Shown piece after piece: positions 49,001 through 59,114 of a stretch of 64,000 nucleotides of DNA. The stretch is from an uncultured Clostridia bacterium (lineage in GTDB: Bacteria; Bacillota; Clostridia; TANB77; CAG-508): positions 1-64,000 of the forward strand of contig CANQHU010000003.1 in assembly GCA_947623945.1 (NCBI GenBank), written 5' to 3'. How positions within the stretch are numbered: position 1 is the first letter of the stretch; each line of letters starts with the position of its first letter. Position numbers and translations under genes: made by a program. The notes below the pieces were generated by a model. It had not been told where the DNA came from and did not search any database. It worked only from the letters and a program-made list of their open reading frames with translations.

Positions 49001-50023
49001 TACATATGTTATTTTTCCTTCTTTGGTTTTTGCTAAGTATTCACCTGTTTCTCTGTGTTGGAAGATGAATTTTACTCCTTTTAGTTTTACTTGATGGTTG
49101 TCTTCATTTACTTTTATTACTTTTAGGTTTCCTATTAAATCAACATCAATGTCAAATGGTGTTTGTATGTCTAATGGTGCATCGTAAGGACTTCTTATTA
49201 TTAAGTTTTGTTTGTATCCATTTGTAGCTTCTAAGAACCATATTGTTACACCTTTTATTGTTGTTTCTACTGTTCCTGTAATTTTTGTAAGTTTTGATAC
49301 TTTTGTATTTGCAGGTACTGATATGTAGAAGTTTTTTCCTGATGTTATTTCATTTATGTTAAGAAATTTTTCTTCTTGTCCTTTAAATGTGCTGTATAAA
49401 ATATTTTCTACTTTATTTCCGTTTTGGTCATTTAGTTCTATGTTTTTCATTGTTCCAGGGAAGGTCCAGTTAAATGGTCCTACTCGTATGTAAGATTTTC
49501 CGTCTTTTTCATAAGGTACTATTTTTATGTCATCTTTTTCAGTATTTGATTTTATTTCTGCTGTGTTTTCAATATTGTTTGCATATTCTGTAGAAAGTGT
49601 ATCTAAGTATGTTCCATATCCTCCTACACCATTTGAGAAAGATTGGTATAACCCACTATGATATTTTCCTACTTGACTTAACCATGTATACATATAATTC
49701 CATACAGAATTTTTTACTGCTCCTGTATCCCATGATGATAATATGTATGCTAGTTTTGCATTGTGCCAACTATCAATTGTATTTCCCATATGATCTGTTG
49801 ATTTTCTACCTTCTATATTTACTTGTGAGATAATTCTGTAATAGTTATGATCTCTTAATGCTTGTCCGTGTTCTACACAGTAAATATTTCCATTGCTTTC
49901 GTAGTTTGCGTATGTTACATCTAAGTATTGTCCTACATAGTATGCATTAGAACTTGCACATATTCCTATTACAGCAAGAAATGCTATTGCCATACTAATT
50001 GCTAGTTTTGTTATTTTATTCAT
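46025..50023 (-). CDS. Surface protein E, CnaB/SdrD-B repeats with sorting signal
   Basis: 1332 residues, no shift site. Signal peptide at residues 1-27 (LAISMAIAFLAVIGICASSNA). The next region has YCVEHGQAL and, further on, AVKNSVWNYMYTWL, which resemble the Cys and TQxAIW elements of thioester adhesin domains, but the Gln position is Lys, so an active thioester is doubtful. CnaB-like domains follow (VKLKGVKFIFQHRETGEYL), then SdrD-B (GFVWKDVPDSKTTDGNDRN), DUF11-like domains, a second SdrD-B (GKVFLDETPEELMTGKIREGSGKY), and the C-terminus TPSTGEN, membrane helix, KKKALDKN. It corresponds to the second half of proteins A-D. It begins 21 bases after gene F with AGGAGG, so the two are one operon. 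Confidence 0.9.
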   Translation of the reverse strand: MNKITKLAISMAIAFLAVIGICASSNAYYVGQYLDVTYANYESNGNIYCVEHGQALRDHNYYRIISQVNIEGRKSTDHMGNTIDSWHNAKLAYILSSWDTGAVKNSVWNYMYTWLSQVGKYHSGLYQSFSNGVGGYGTYLDTLSTEYANNIENTAEIKSNTEKDDIKIVPYEKDGKSYIRVGPFNWTFPGTMKNIELNDQNGNKVENILYSTFKGQEEKFLNINEITSGKNFYISVPANTKVSKLTKITGTVETTIKGVTIWFLEATNGYKQNLIIRSPYDAPLDIQTPFDIDVDLIGNLKVIKVNEDNHQVKLKGVKFIFQHRETGEYLAKTKEGKITYVNGRENASTWETDENGEILLKDILVGTYMAYETENPNYGYEVKTEGTPKEVEAGEQASVIVIGNKQIYVKLSGFVWKDVPDSKTTDGNDRNSLFAEADETRDILFDGIVVRLKDRTTGETVKETKTAQLPNSGRYKDERGHDGHGEYLFEDVLIEKLQDYYIEFEYDGLTYTNVVPHLDKNNGSKASESEQGRTQFNNNFSKIEGKTRNEGITRDANGNEKHALTYNIDETKREATLINNGQYVITADTDVTNYIIRDHFTYGQEEIKHINLGLYEREKPDLGIAKDIKNVRLTINGYEHTYEYAQRIVNQGEYEDGFNVGVRFGLPTKPYTAAIYKSDYDYINQQDKSKELKAYITYRIAITNKSENLTAKVNSIVDYFDSRYSVVNVGTSLDEKGNIANPIDYHEDENFQNSKYKKMIINNNTTVEPLQMNGKLYVQFALSREAIAEILEDEATSDDTIKLLDNVVEINSYSIYKDGKIYAGVDKNSAPANAVPGNKATYEDDTDVAPALKLEVANAREMSGKVFLDETPEELMTGKIREGSGKYEDGEKGIKEVDVTLTETSGSGKTYTAKTNEDGDFLITNYIPGNYTLTYTWGDNTYTVQNYKGTVYLNPERQKNKSWYKEDVDTRLSDAIDNYKERQQIDEEMKEINKNTNSSFTINKMNSTTPTMGITIENVKNIAEYITTSSYGDELKYRVNNVDFGIVERARQSIALEKRIKTLKLTLANGQVVSDLTVNKDGTLSGNTNNVTYMKPDAKNNPKNGYIRLELDNEMLQGSKLEVGYSITAINQGEIDYVSESYYKYGSQVREAQRGPKITVTPSGIIDYLDNDWSFDEQANPEWQIKTLDQIKELVAQTVYNNQESTIKAKKILYTEALATPLEPAQSKEVQLNVSKLLSATDEISLNNETEIVKLSKTGGSNIRTSIPGNYVPGLDSHEADDSMAETTIVTPSTGENQNYVMPITLGISALIILSLGIVIIKKKALDKNNNA

Positions 50024-50044
50024 ATTTTATTTTCCTCCTTCCCC

Positions 50045-53000
50045 TTATTTTCCTATAATTGCCTTGTTACTTTTCTTTTTTATTGCAATTACTACTGCTA
50101 CTACTCCTAAAGCTACTATTGCTCCAATTACTAGTCCTGTATATACTACTTCTTCACCTGTTTTTACACTTATAATTGTTTCTGCTGAGCTGTAGTCGTT
50201 TTCTTTCATTGATCTATTTCCTGGTGTTGAGTTTATATCTTTTTGTCCTAATTCGTTGTAGCTTTCTGCTATTTCTGCTATGTTTGGAATAGATCCTGTA
50301 TTGTTTTCTGTCATTGCTTTTGTTAATGTTAGTACTACTGTTTTTGTTTCTCCTGCTTTTATTTTTTCGTTTGCTAGTTTTTCTGTGTATAATGTGTTTC
50401 CTACTTGATACCAGTCTTTGTTTAGTTCAGAACTGAATTTTAAGTCTGATGATACATAGTCTGCTATTTTTTTAGCATATCCTTCTATTTCGCCTTTGTT
50501 TGTTACACTGATTTTGTATTCAATGATAACTGTTGATCCATTTAGTTCTTTACCTGGTATTTCTATTTTTGCTAAGTTTGTGTTTTGATATTCTTTTACT
50601 GTTGTTCCACTTGCATTTTGTACTAAAATTCTGCTTACTGATTTATTTAGTTCTAAGTCAAATTTTTGTATTTTAGCTAGACCTATATTTATATTTGATA
50701 TGTTACGATTTTCTATTTTTAATATGTCTGTTGATGCTACTTCTTTTGTTTCGTTTTCAATTAATAATTGATTTAATAAAACATTTGAATTTTCTGCTTC
50801 TACTAGTCCTTCTGCTTTATATTTTGTTAGATTGTATTGTGATTTATCATATTCAAATATTGCAATATATTGTCCGTTTGGTATGTTATCTAATACATAA
50901 ACTCCATTGTCATTTGTTGTTGCTTCTATTACTTGTCCTTCTCCGTTTTTTACAAAGTTGTTTGTTTCTACATTTAGTAATTTTACTTTTATGCCACTTA
51001 GTAATTTTTCATCTTGTTCTTTCTTTCCATTTGCATTTTCATCATACCATGCTGTACCCATGATGTTGTTGTTTTCTTCGTTTGAATTATTTGGTTCTAT
51101 TGGTCTTGGTGGATTCTCAGATACTATTTGGTCTGCTAGGATAATATGGTTAACTGGCGCTGTTGTTGCTATGTTTTCTCCAAATAATTCTACTGAAACA
51201 GTGTTTGTAATTGGCTCTGGTGTTCTTCTTGATTCTGAATAGTCAACGACTGTTTCTACTAATATTGTTTTTGTTTCGTTTGGAGCTAATTCTAAAGATA
51301 TGTTTAGTTCATTTGATGTTGGTATTTGAATTTCTTCTCCATTTAGTGTTACTTTATTTATGCTTAGTTGTTTTGGTATTGCATCTTTTACTATTAATGA
51401 TTTTGTATTTGCATTTGTTTTATTTTGTATTTCTATTGTATATACAATAGATTCTCCTTCTTTTACGTATTCGTCTTGTATGTTAGATTTCATTGATAGA
51501 TTAATGTCAATATTTTTTACAGAGTCTTGCCAATTATTTGATTTGTAGTCTTCGTTTCCTTTTACTATGTCAACTGAGAATGCTATTGGCATACCTTTTC
51601 CGTGCTTTGTTTATTACTAAGTCATAACTTACTACTTTGTTTTGTCCTGGTTCTAAAGTTCCTATGTTCATTTCTTCTTTGTATTCCATTTCTTCTGTTT
51701 TTGGTATGTCATTTACGTCTATTTCTGGAATTTCTAAACTTATTGCTTGTGTGCTTTCAGTCTTTTCTGCTTCTTGATTTACTTCGTAAATTTCTCCATT
51801 TTCTATTTGCATATTTGTTGTTAGTATTACTCTTTCTACGTCTAATCCTTCTGAAAGGTTTGTTTTTACTTTTACGTTTTCTTGTTTTTCATTTGAGATA
51901 TTTTCTATAATTGCAAAATATTGTACTGCTCCTGATGTATATAAGTCTACACTTCTGTCTGTTACACGTTTTACTGTAACTCTTAAGTTTCCAGTTGTTG
52001 TTGTGTTTTCTATTTCTTCTGTTTGTTTTGTTACTTCTCCATATTTTACTTCTGCTATATTTTTTAATACTGTTCCTGCTTTTGTATTGCTATTTACTCT
52101 TACTTCATATGATGCGTTTACAGTTTCTCCTACTTTTAAGTTTTCTATTTTTGTTTCATAGTTTTTGTATTCTAATTCTTTATAGTAAGATGCTCCTGTG
52201 TATTCGTAGTTTTCTTCAGGTTTTACAAGTGATGTTCCTTCTGGTACTTTTCCTTTTACTGAAATGTCTGTGATGTCTTCTGTTCCGGTGTTTTTTACTT
52301 CTATATTGTATTGGATTACTTCTCCGTTTTTTATTGGTTCGTTTGCTTCTTTTCCACCTTTGTTTGCTGTTAATTTTACTTGTACTTCTGGTCCTATTCC
52401 TGTTTGCATTTCAATTTCAGTAGAGGTTATTTCTCTTTCTACTTTTGTTTTACTATCTGTACTTTTTACTGTGTATGCTGTTTTTGCTACTTTATTGTAT
52501 TCTAGGTTTGCAGGTACAGCAAATTTGTAATTTGCTTGCATTGTGTTTTGTGCTTCTATGTTGTTTAATTCTATTAAGAATTTACATGATTTGCTATTTA
52601 GTGTGTCTGTCCATCCATTTTCTGCATTTTCTATGTCTTCTGTCGCATTTGGATTTTCAGAATAGTAGATTTTTGCTGTTTCATTTCCTGTAACTGCTAT
52701 TCCACTTACCATTTCAATTCCCATATTGTTATTTGTGTTGTTTGTTGGTAAGTCTCCTAATAATTTTACGTTTTCGTTGCTGTATTCGTTGTTGTTAATG
52801 ATTTCTATTTGTGCTTCTACTTCTTTTCTTTCGGCACTTTTTGCCATCATTATTTGTTTTGTTTCTTCTTGTCCTATTGTTTCTATTCCTAAGTCTTGTA
52901 TGTTATAGATTGTTGTAATGTCTTTTGGTGCAACTATTTTTATTGATTTTGCTGTGTTTCCTGTTTTTTCTTTGTTTGTATATGTCATTTTTATTTGTGT

Positions 53001-54866
53001 GTCTTCTGTTGCTGATTTTTTGTTTACATTAATTGTAGCGTTTATTACGATTGTACTACCATCAATAACATCTTCATGATATTGTGTTTGTGTTCCTTCC
53101 ATGTCTATGTATAGTGTTTTTCCTTCTATTTTGTAGTCTTTTATTGATAGTTCATTTTCATAAACAAAGTCTATACTATTTATTGCTATGTTTTCTACTT
53201 GTTCTGGTAATTGTATTGCAATTTGTGGGTTTGTATATAAGTCGTATTTTTCATTATTTGATAATAAAATTACTTTCATTTCCACATTGTTTGCAATAAC
53301 TGTTGATAAGTCTTCTCTGTTTAGTTCTATTTTGCTTTCTGTTACAGTGTCTTCTAATTTCATAGAAATTTCTTTTTCTTGTTTTCCTTGATCTGTGTTG
53401 TATTGTGCTGTTATTTTTGTTTTTAGTTCATTTTCATTTTTTGTTATTTCTTGTGCATTTTGTATTGTTTTTGTGTGTTCTAATTCTAATGTTCCTTCTT
53501 TTACTGGATTTGTAGCTCTAACACGTATTTGGCTTACGTTTTTTCCTTCATAAGAGATTACTACATTTCCTTGTGAGTCTGTTTCTGATTTAGATGTAAT
53601 TGTTCCTAATACTGCTCCTTCTTGATCATAGATTGTTATTATTCCTTCTTCTCCAAATAATTTATTGAAGTTTTCTTTTTGTACTTTTGTTTGATTGTAT
53701 ATTATGTTAGTTGGATATTTGATTGTTTCTTCTAATAGCTCGATATTAGATATTGCTGATGCATAGTTTATTTTTAGGTCTGTTTTGCTTTGATATTGTC
53801 TTTCTATTCCAGCATTTAGTTTTCCTTTATATATGCTTTCTTCTTTGTTTTGGCTGTTTACTTGTAATATGTTGTCTAATTCTTCTGATCCTATTTTTGT
53901 TGTGTTTTTTGTTTCTAATGTTTTGTTATTATATAGTGTAACATTTTCGTTTGCTGTGATTTCTGCATTTTCTATATTAGTGTCTTTTTCGTAAACAAGT
54001 GTTATTATTATATTTTCTGATCCTTGCATTTTCCATTTTGCTTTATTTTCATTGTTTGTTTCATTTTTTAATGTTAATGTTAGTTCTGTTCCTTTATTTT
54101 TATAGTCATATGATGTCATGTTATTAAGGTAGCATACATTTGTGATTTCTGGTTTGTCTTCGTCTATTGTAGGGATTTCTATTTTTGATGTTATTTCTTT
54201 TATTGGGTAGTTGTTTTCTTTTAGCCCTAGGTTATAAGAGATTTGAACTATTCTTTTTTCTTCTCCTTCTACTTGAGCTATTTTGTTTGTAATTATTTGC
54301 ATTTCGTTTAATATGTTTTCTGCGTTGTTGTTTTCTACTACTTTTAGTTCTACTTTTCTGCTTGCTTTTATGTTTATGTCTTTTTCTGTACGATCTCTAT
54401 ATATACCTTTTAAATTGATTTGGCTTTCCATGTTTAATAGACCTATATTAAAGTTCTCGTCTTTTATAGGTTCTATTTTTATTTTTATTTCTGCTTCTCC
54501 TATGTTTATTTGGTTTAGATAGATTGTATTGTTTTCTATTTTGTTTACATATTCACTGTCTGAATCTTTTAATATAAAATTACTTTTTTCTAACGAAATT
54601 TCTCCATTTTTGAAGTAACCTTCTCTTTTTACATTTAGTTTTAGGTATAAAGAGTTTTCTTCTTGGTTGTTTTCGTTTTCTAATGTTGTAATTTTATTGT
54701 TGTCCTTGTCTTTGAAATATGCTTCAAATTCAACATTTTTATGATTAGTTGAGTTGCTATCTGCTGCGTAAGTTATTAATCCTTTTCCTACAAATATTAA
54801 ATTTGTTGCGGTCATTGATAAAATGATTAATAAAATAACGCCAATTTTAAAAATACTATTTTTCAT
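50045..54866 (-). CDS. Surface protein F, DUF11/SdrD-B membrane-anchored, one +1 CGG shift
   Basis: 1606 residues. Signal anchor at 5-33 (IFKIGVILLIILSMTATNLIF), then a long array of DUF11-like domains (VKLTANKGGKEANEPIKNGE; ISVKGKVPEGTSLVKPEENYEY), one SdrD-B domain (TAWYDENANGKKEQDEKLL), a further DUF11 domain and a C-terminal membrane helix (VVYTGLVIGAIVALGVVAVVIA) with tail KKKSNKAIIGK. It matches the first half of A-D, including the membrane segment that in those proteins lies mid-chain. The shift site follows residue 1088: NKA-GKGMPIAFSVDI. First gene of the F-E operon; SD AAGGAGG before ATG 54866. Confidence 0.9.
51599..51602 (-). other. +1 shift site in gene F: GCA C GGA
   Basis: In-frame CGG. 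Skipping C joins the two open frames as INKA-GKGMPIAF. The unshifted frame stops ten codons later. Confidence 0.85.
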
Positions 54867-54921
54867 AGTTTCCTCCTTGTATTTTTTTAAAATTTTGTAA
54901 TTTTTTACATAACTACCTATT

Positions 54922-54950
54922 ATTATACAATAATTTTATAGATTTTTCAA
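54922..54950 (-). promoter_or_regulatory. Promoter of the F-E operon
   Basis: TTGAAA (54950-54945), 17-base spacer, TATAAT (54927-54922), a near-consensus vegetative promoter 56 bases above the start codon. It lacks the box arrangement of genes A-D. Confidence 0.8.
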
Positions 54951-55074
54951 TGGTTTTACAAGATTTTTTTAACTTTTTATGTAAATTTTTGTAATTTTTA
55001 AAATTTTTCTCATTTTATGCATATATAGTAAATTTTTTTTTGTTTCTTCATATATTATTAAAGAGGTGATTTTT

Positions 55075-55455
55075 TTGAATAATATGAATTTTGATGAAAA
55101 TACAATTAATAAATTAAAAGATATGATAAATAAAGGAGAATTTAATGATGTTATTTCTCAAATTCCACCTGAAATGATGAAAAATTTTTCTTCTATGATG
55201 AATAATAATAACGGAAATTCTAATTCTAATAATAATTCTAATTTTGATTTTAATAAAATAGATATGAATACAATTTTGAAGATGAAGTCTATTATGGAAA
55301 AATTGAATGATTCAAATGATCCAAGGTCAAATTTGCTTTATTCTTTGAAGCCTTATTTGCGTGAAAATAAAAAAGAGAAGTTGGATCAATATGCAAATAT
55401 GCTAAATATTGCTAAGATTGCTGAGTTGTTAAAGAATGATAATAAGGAGAATTAA
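55075..55455 (+). CDS. Small uncharacterised Asn-rich protein
   Basis: About 126 residues from the TTG at 55075, which sits five bases after AGAGGTGAT; an in-frame GTG at 55066 overlaps the ribosome site and is less likely. The N-terminus (NFDENTINKLKDMINKGEF) and C-terminus (DPRSNLLYSLKPYLRENKK... NIAKIAELLK) are helical and charged; between them is a low-complexity Asn/Ser stretch. No signal or membrane segment. I do not recognise the family. It overlaps closely with the next plus-strand gene, suggesting a pair, possibly sporulation-linked, but nothing in the sequence proves that. Its one CGG is out of frame. Confidence 0.75.
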   Translation: MNNMNFDENTINKLKDMINKGEFNDVISQIPPEMMKNFSSMMNNNNGNSNSNNNSNFDFNKIDMNTILKMKSIMEKLNDSNDPRSNLLYSLKPYLRENKKEKLDQYANMLNIAKIAELLKNDNKEN

Positions 55456-55461
55456 TAATAA

Positions 55462-55749
55462 ATGAGTTATTTTTATCCCCCTTACATACCAAGACCATTT
55501 TATCCAAATTATAATAAAAATGATGATGTTCAAAATAACGAAAAATCATCTAGCTATTCTTCTTTTGGACCAATACATTTCAAAAATCCTATATTTACTA
55601 ATGATATAGAAGAACCTATTTTTGAAATTTTTGGAATTGAGTTATATCTAGATGATATTATTATTATTGGTTTGTTGTTTTTGCTTTATAAGGAAGGTGT
55701 ACAAGACGAACTTTTATATATTGCTTTGATTTTACTTTTGGTAGGCTAA
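55462..55749 (+). CDS. Small Tyr/Pro-rich membrane-associated protein
   Basis: 95 residues, seven bases after the previous gene, with AAGGAG upstream (within the end of the preceding gene). The N-terminal 45 residues are rich in Tyr, Pro and Asn (YFYPPYIPRPFYPNY), like spore-coat-type small proteins. The C-terminal half has two hydrophobic stretches (DDIIIIGLLFLLYKEG and LLYIALILLLVG). Family not recognised; the composition suggests a coat or membrane-surface role, an inference only. It converges on minC with five bases between stops. Confidence 0.75.
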   Translation: MSYFYPPYIPRPFYPNYNKNDDVQNNEKSSSYSSFGPIHFKNPIFTNDIEEPIFEIFGIELYLDDIIIIGLLFLLYKEGVQDELLYIALILLLVG

Positions 55750-55754
55750 TTATT

Positions 55755-56366
55755 TTATTCGATTATTATTTTATTGTTTTGAATTGATATATATGCTTGT
55801 TTGTGCATTACTTCTTCATCTCTATTTATTTCTTTTACAATGTTTGCAATTCTAATTTGTACAGTGTCTACTAGTCCTGCTGCTATAATTGCTTGTCTAT
55901 TCCCTTTTGCTCCAGCATGTGCTAGTCCTCGTAGTGCTCCTTGTACTATAATATTGTCTGATGCCATTACTTCTGCTCCTGAATTGACATCTCCAAGGAT
56001 TACTATGCTTCCTTCTGTTTCTATTTTTTGGCCTGATCTTAATGAACCTCTATGGAATCTTGTCTCAGATACTGCTATTTCTTTTTCAAAGGTTTTCTTT
56101 ATGCTGTGTAGCCCTAGGCCTTTTGGCGTGTCAAAGTCAATTTCTACATCTATTTTTTCTTTTATTAGTTCTTTTATTTGGTCCATTTCTTTGTTTTTTA
56201 ATATTTTTCCTGTTACTAATATTGGTGTTTTTTCATCTTGATATAATTTTTTTAGCTCTGGTAGTTTCTTTTTTAGGCTTGCTATTATATCTGCTTGTTC
56301 TGCTCCTTCACTTAGTTTTATTATAATTTCATTTTTTCTTAAATTAATACTAATACAATTTTTCAT
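55755..56366 (-). CDS. minC: Septum site-determining protein MinC
   Basis: 203 residues. Inhibits FtsZ polymerisation at the cell poles. The C-terminal beta-helix is clear: ETRFHRGSLRSGQKIETEGSIVI, then GDVNSGAEVMASDNIIVQG and LRGLAHAGAKGN. The N-terminal FtsZ-inhibiting domain covers roughly residues 1-95. SD GGAAGGATG before ATG 56366, 14 bases after mrdA. minD, its usual downstream partner and activator, is missing: the next gene is on the other strand. No in-frame CGG. Confidence 0.95.
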   Translation of the reverse strand: MKNCISINLRKNEIIIKLSEGAEQADIIASLKKKLPELKKLYQDEKTPILVTGKILKNKEMDQIKELIKEKIDVEIDFDTPKGLGLHSIKKTFEKEIAVSETRFHRGSLRSGQKIETEGSIVILGDVNSGAEVMASDNIIVQGALRGLAHAGAKGNRQAIIAAGLVDTVQIRIANIVKEINRDEEVMHKQAYISIQNNKIIIE

Positions 56367-56380
56367 TTTGACATCCTTCC

Positions 56381-58487
56381 TTATCTCATTATTTCAATAT
56401 ATGGTACAGCAGTCATATTTTCTTCTATATTTTGTGTGTTCATTCCAAAGTATTCTGCCATTATGTCTCTTGCTACTTCTGCTGTATAGTTTCCATGTCC
56501 ACCATTTTCTACTACAGTAACAATTGCTATTTCTGGCTTTTCAAATGGTGCAAATCCAACAAACCATGCATGTGTTTGATTGTTTGGTGCTTCTGCTGAA
56601 CCTGTTTTTCCTCCAACGCTGATGTTAAAGTTTCTAAAGGTTGCATATGCTGTTCCTGCGCCATCACTTGTTACGGATTTCATTCCTTGTAATATTGCAT
56701 TTAGATTTTTTTGATTTAGTTGTATTCCTTCATCATTGTTTTGTTGTGTTAAACCAAGTTTTTTGTTTACAAATTGGTCTATTTCTTCTTTTGATGCTTC
56801 TGTTCCATCTGATTTTCTGATTGTTTTTATTAATGTTACATCTATTTGTTTTCCACCATTGGCAAGTATGCTTATATATCTTGCCATTTGTACTGGACTG
56901 AATTCATTGTCGTTTTGCCCAATTGCTGCTTGCAATGTGAATCCTGGATTCCAATATGCATCATTTGGATGTACTATGGCTCTTGTTTCTTTGCTTGCTA
57001 GTACCCCTTGTGTTTCACTTTGTAGTTCTACTCCTGTTTTTGAGCCTAACCCAAAGTATTTTGCATATTTTGCCAAAGTGTCTATTCCCATTCTATCTGC
57101 TGTGTCATAGAAAAAGTAGTTACAAGATTGTTCTATTGCACTTGTTACATCCATATATCCATGTCCTGAACGATTCCAACATTTTGGTTGGTAATCACTG
57201 TATTTTCTATATGTTCCTGTGTCATTTATTCTTGTTTGTAAGTTAATTGTTCCTGATTCTAGTCCTGCTATTGCTGTTACCATTTTGAAGGTTGAACCTG
57301 GTGAGTAAGAGTTTTGTGTTGCTTTGTTTACTAATGGTTTTGATGCATTATCTCTGTATTTTGCCCAGTTTGCTTCACTTATTCCTCCTACAAAGTCTTC
57401 TGGGTAATAGTCTGGATAACTTGCCATTGCAAGAATTTCTCCTGTATTTACATTCATTACTACACATGCTCCTGCATTTGTATTGAATTTTTGTCCAAAT
57501 CCTCCTGATGCTATTTTTTGAATGTTCGCTGATAGAGCATTTTCTGTGATTTTTTGAAGGTTTGCGTCTATTGTAAGTACAATGTCGGCTCCTGCTGTTG
57601 CTTCTTTTGATACGTATTCTGCTGTTGTTGTTCCATCTACTGCCATGTCTAATTGTTTTATTCCATTTTTTCCTTTTAGGTATTCTTCAAATACATATTC
57701 TATCCCTGTTTTTCCTATTAAGTCGTTTTGACCATATGTTTCTTTTCTTGTTTCGTATTCTTCCGCATCAATTTGTGAAGCATATCCTAGTATGTGTGAT
57801 GCTAAGTTTCCTAATGGATATTGTCTGACTGGTTCGACTACTATATTGATTCCAGCAAATTTTTCTGAGCTTTCACTAAATTCTGATACCGCTTCTCTTG
57901 TAATACTTTTTGAAATTTGTACTGATTTTGTACTGCTATATCCATTTTGTACAAGTAAATATCTAATTCCCATTATTTTTCTTGCTTCTTGTATATCTGT
58001 GTTGCTTATTTGGTATTTTTCTTTGAATTTGTTAAATGCTTGCTCTGCTGAAATGTTTGTTTCTAGTTTGTTTGTTTCTTTCCATTTTTCTAATGTTTCT
58101 CCACTTATTGTAAATTCAAATGGATCTATTTTTATAGGAAATGGATCTGAATATGGGCATTGATATTTTTCTAATACTTGCACCATGTTAAGTATTGCTT
58201 GGTTTAGGTTTCCGTGTGTCTACTTTACTTTTATACATTTCTAATGAGAATTCCATTTTTGATGTTACAAGTGGGGTTCCTGTTTTGTCTAATATTGAAC
58301 CTCTTGCTGCTTCTAGGGTTGTTTCTCGCGTTAGTCTGGTGTTTGATTCTTCTCGATATTCTGCACCATGTACAATTTGAAGTGAAAATAGTTGGGCTAT
58401 AAAAATAATTCCAATTATGTATATTAATACTGTTAAAATGTTGAATCTTAAATTAATGTTGGCTTTTTTTTGTGTTCTTTTTCCCAA
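56381..58487 (-). CDS. mrdA: Penicillin-binding protein 2, transpeptidase, one +1 CGG shift
   Basis: Class B PBP that crosslinks peptidoglycan during elongation with the MreBCD complex. 701 residues with the shift. The N-terminus carries one membrane anchor (FNILTVLIYIIGIIFIAQLFSLQIV) and the PBP-dimer motif start (RGSILDKTGTPL). Catalytic motifs are in the second frame: YSPGSTFKM (SxxK), SCNYFF (SxN) and GKTGSAEAPN (KTG). The frames meet after residue 91: VDT-GNLNQAILNMVQVLEKY. Without the shift the product would be a 99-residue membrane stub without a catalytic domain. Start is TTG 58487 with AGAAGGTG upstream. Presumably essential, so shifting must be efficient. Confidence 0.94.
58211..58214 (-). 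other. +1 shift site in mrdA: ACA C GGA
   Basis: In-frame CGG after codon 91. The unshifted frame stops eight codons later at TAA. Confidence 0.87.
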
Positions 58488-58519
58488 ATTTTCACCTTCT
58501 TTCTGTGATTTTGCATTAA

Positions 58520-59053
58520 TTAAAAGTATCTTGTTAGGATTTTATTTCCTTTATATTCGTTTTCTATATAGTATCCTGCTTTTTGTATTAATGGATATAC
58601 TATGATTGTTAAAATTACGTTGTATATTACTTCTATTGCTAATATTTTTATAAAGTTGACTAGTTCTATATTGATTGGTGTTATGATGTAGTTTAATATA
58701 TATACCAATATTTCAAAAATTATAGTCGCTGCCATTACCATTACCATTATTGTCATTCTACTGTCTTTTGAAAAGTTTTTGTCAAATATTGTTGCTAAAA
58801 GTCCAATTAGACCTAGCCCTATACAGTTTATTCCTACTTTTGCTCCTATGAGTAAGTCTAAAAATAGACCTATTACTAATCCATAAATTGTTCCCATTGT
58901 TTTGTTTCCAAATAGTCCTATGAATAAAACAAATATTATAAATAAGTTTGGCATTACGCCTGCTATTGTAAACCAATCGAAAAGATTTGTTTGTAAAAGG
59001 TATATTATTATTGTTGATATTATTAATGCAATATTTATGATTACTTTTTTCAA
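58520..59053 (-). CDS. mreD: Rod shape-determining protein MreD
   Basis: About 177 residues with five or six membrane helices (IINIALIISTIIIYLLQ; GVMPNLFIIFVLFIGLFG; IYGLVIGLFLDLLIG). Integral membrane part of the elongasome, identified by topology, size and its place between mreC and mrdA. I place the start at the TTG at 59053, six bases after AAGAGGTG; the GTG at 59062 lies inside the ribosome site. A polar cluster is absent, as usual for MreD. No CGG in frame. Confidence 0.92.
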   Translation of the reverse strand: MKKVIINIALIISTIIIYLLQTNLFDWFTIAGVMPNLFIIFVLFIGLFGNKTMGTIYGLVIGLFLDLLIGAKVGINCIGLGLIGLLATIFDKNFSKDSRMTIMVMVMAATIIFEILVYILNYIITPINIELVNFIKILAIEVIYNVILTIIVYPLIQKAGYYIENEYKGNKILTRYF

Positions 59054-59114
59054 TTGGTTCACCTCTTTTATTCTAATTTGTTGTATTTTATTGTTTTTAG
59101 GTTAACTGTTGTTT

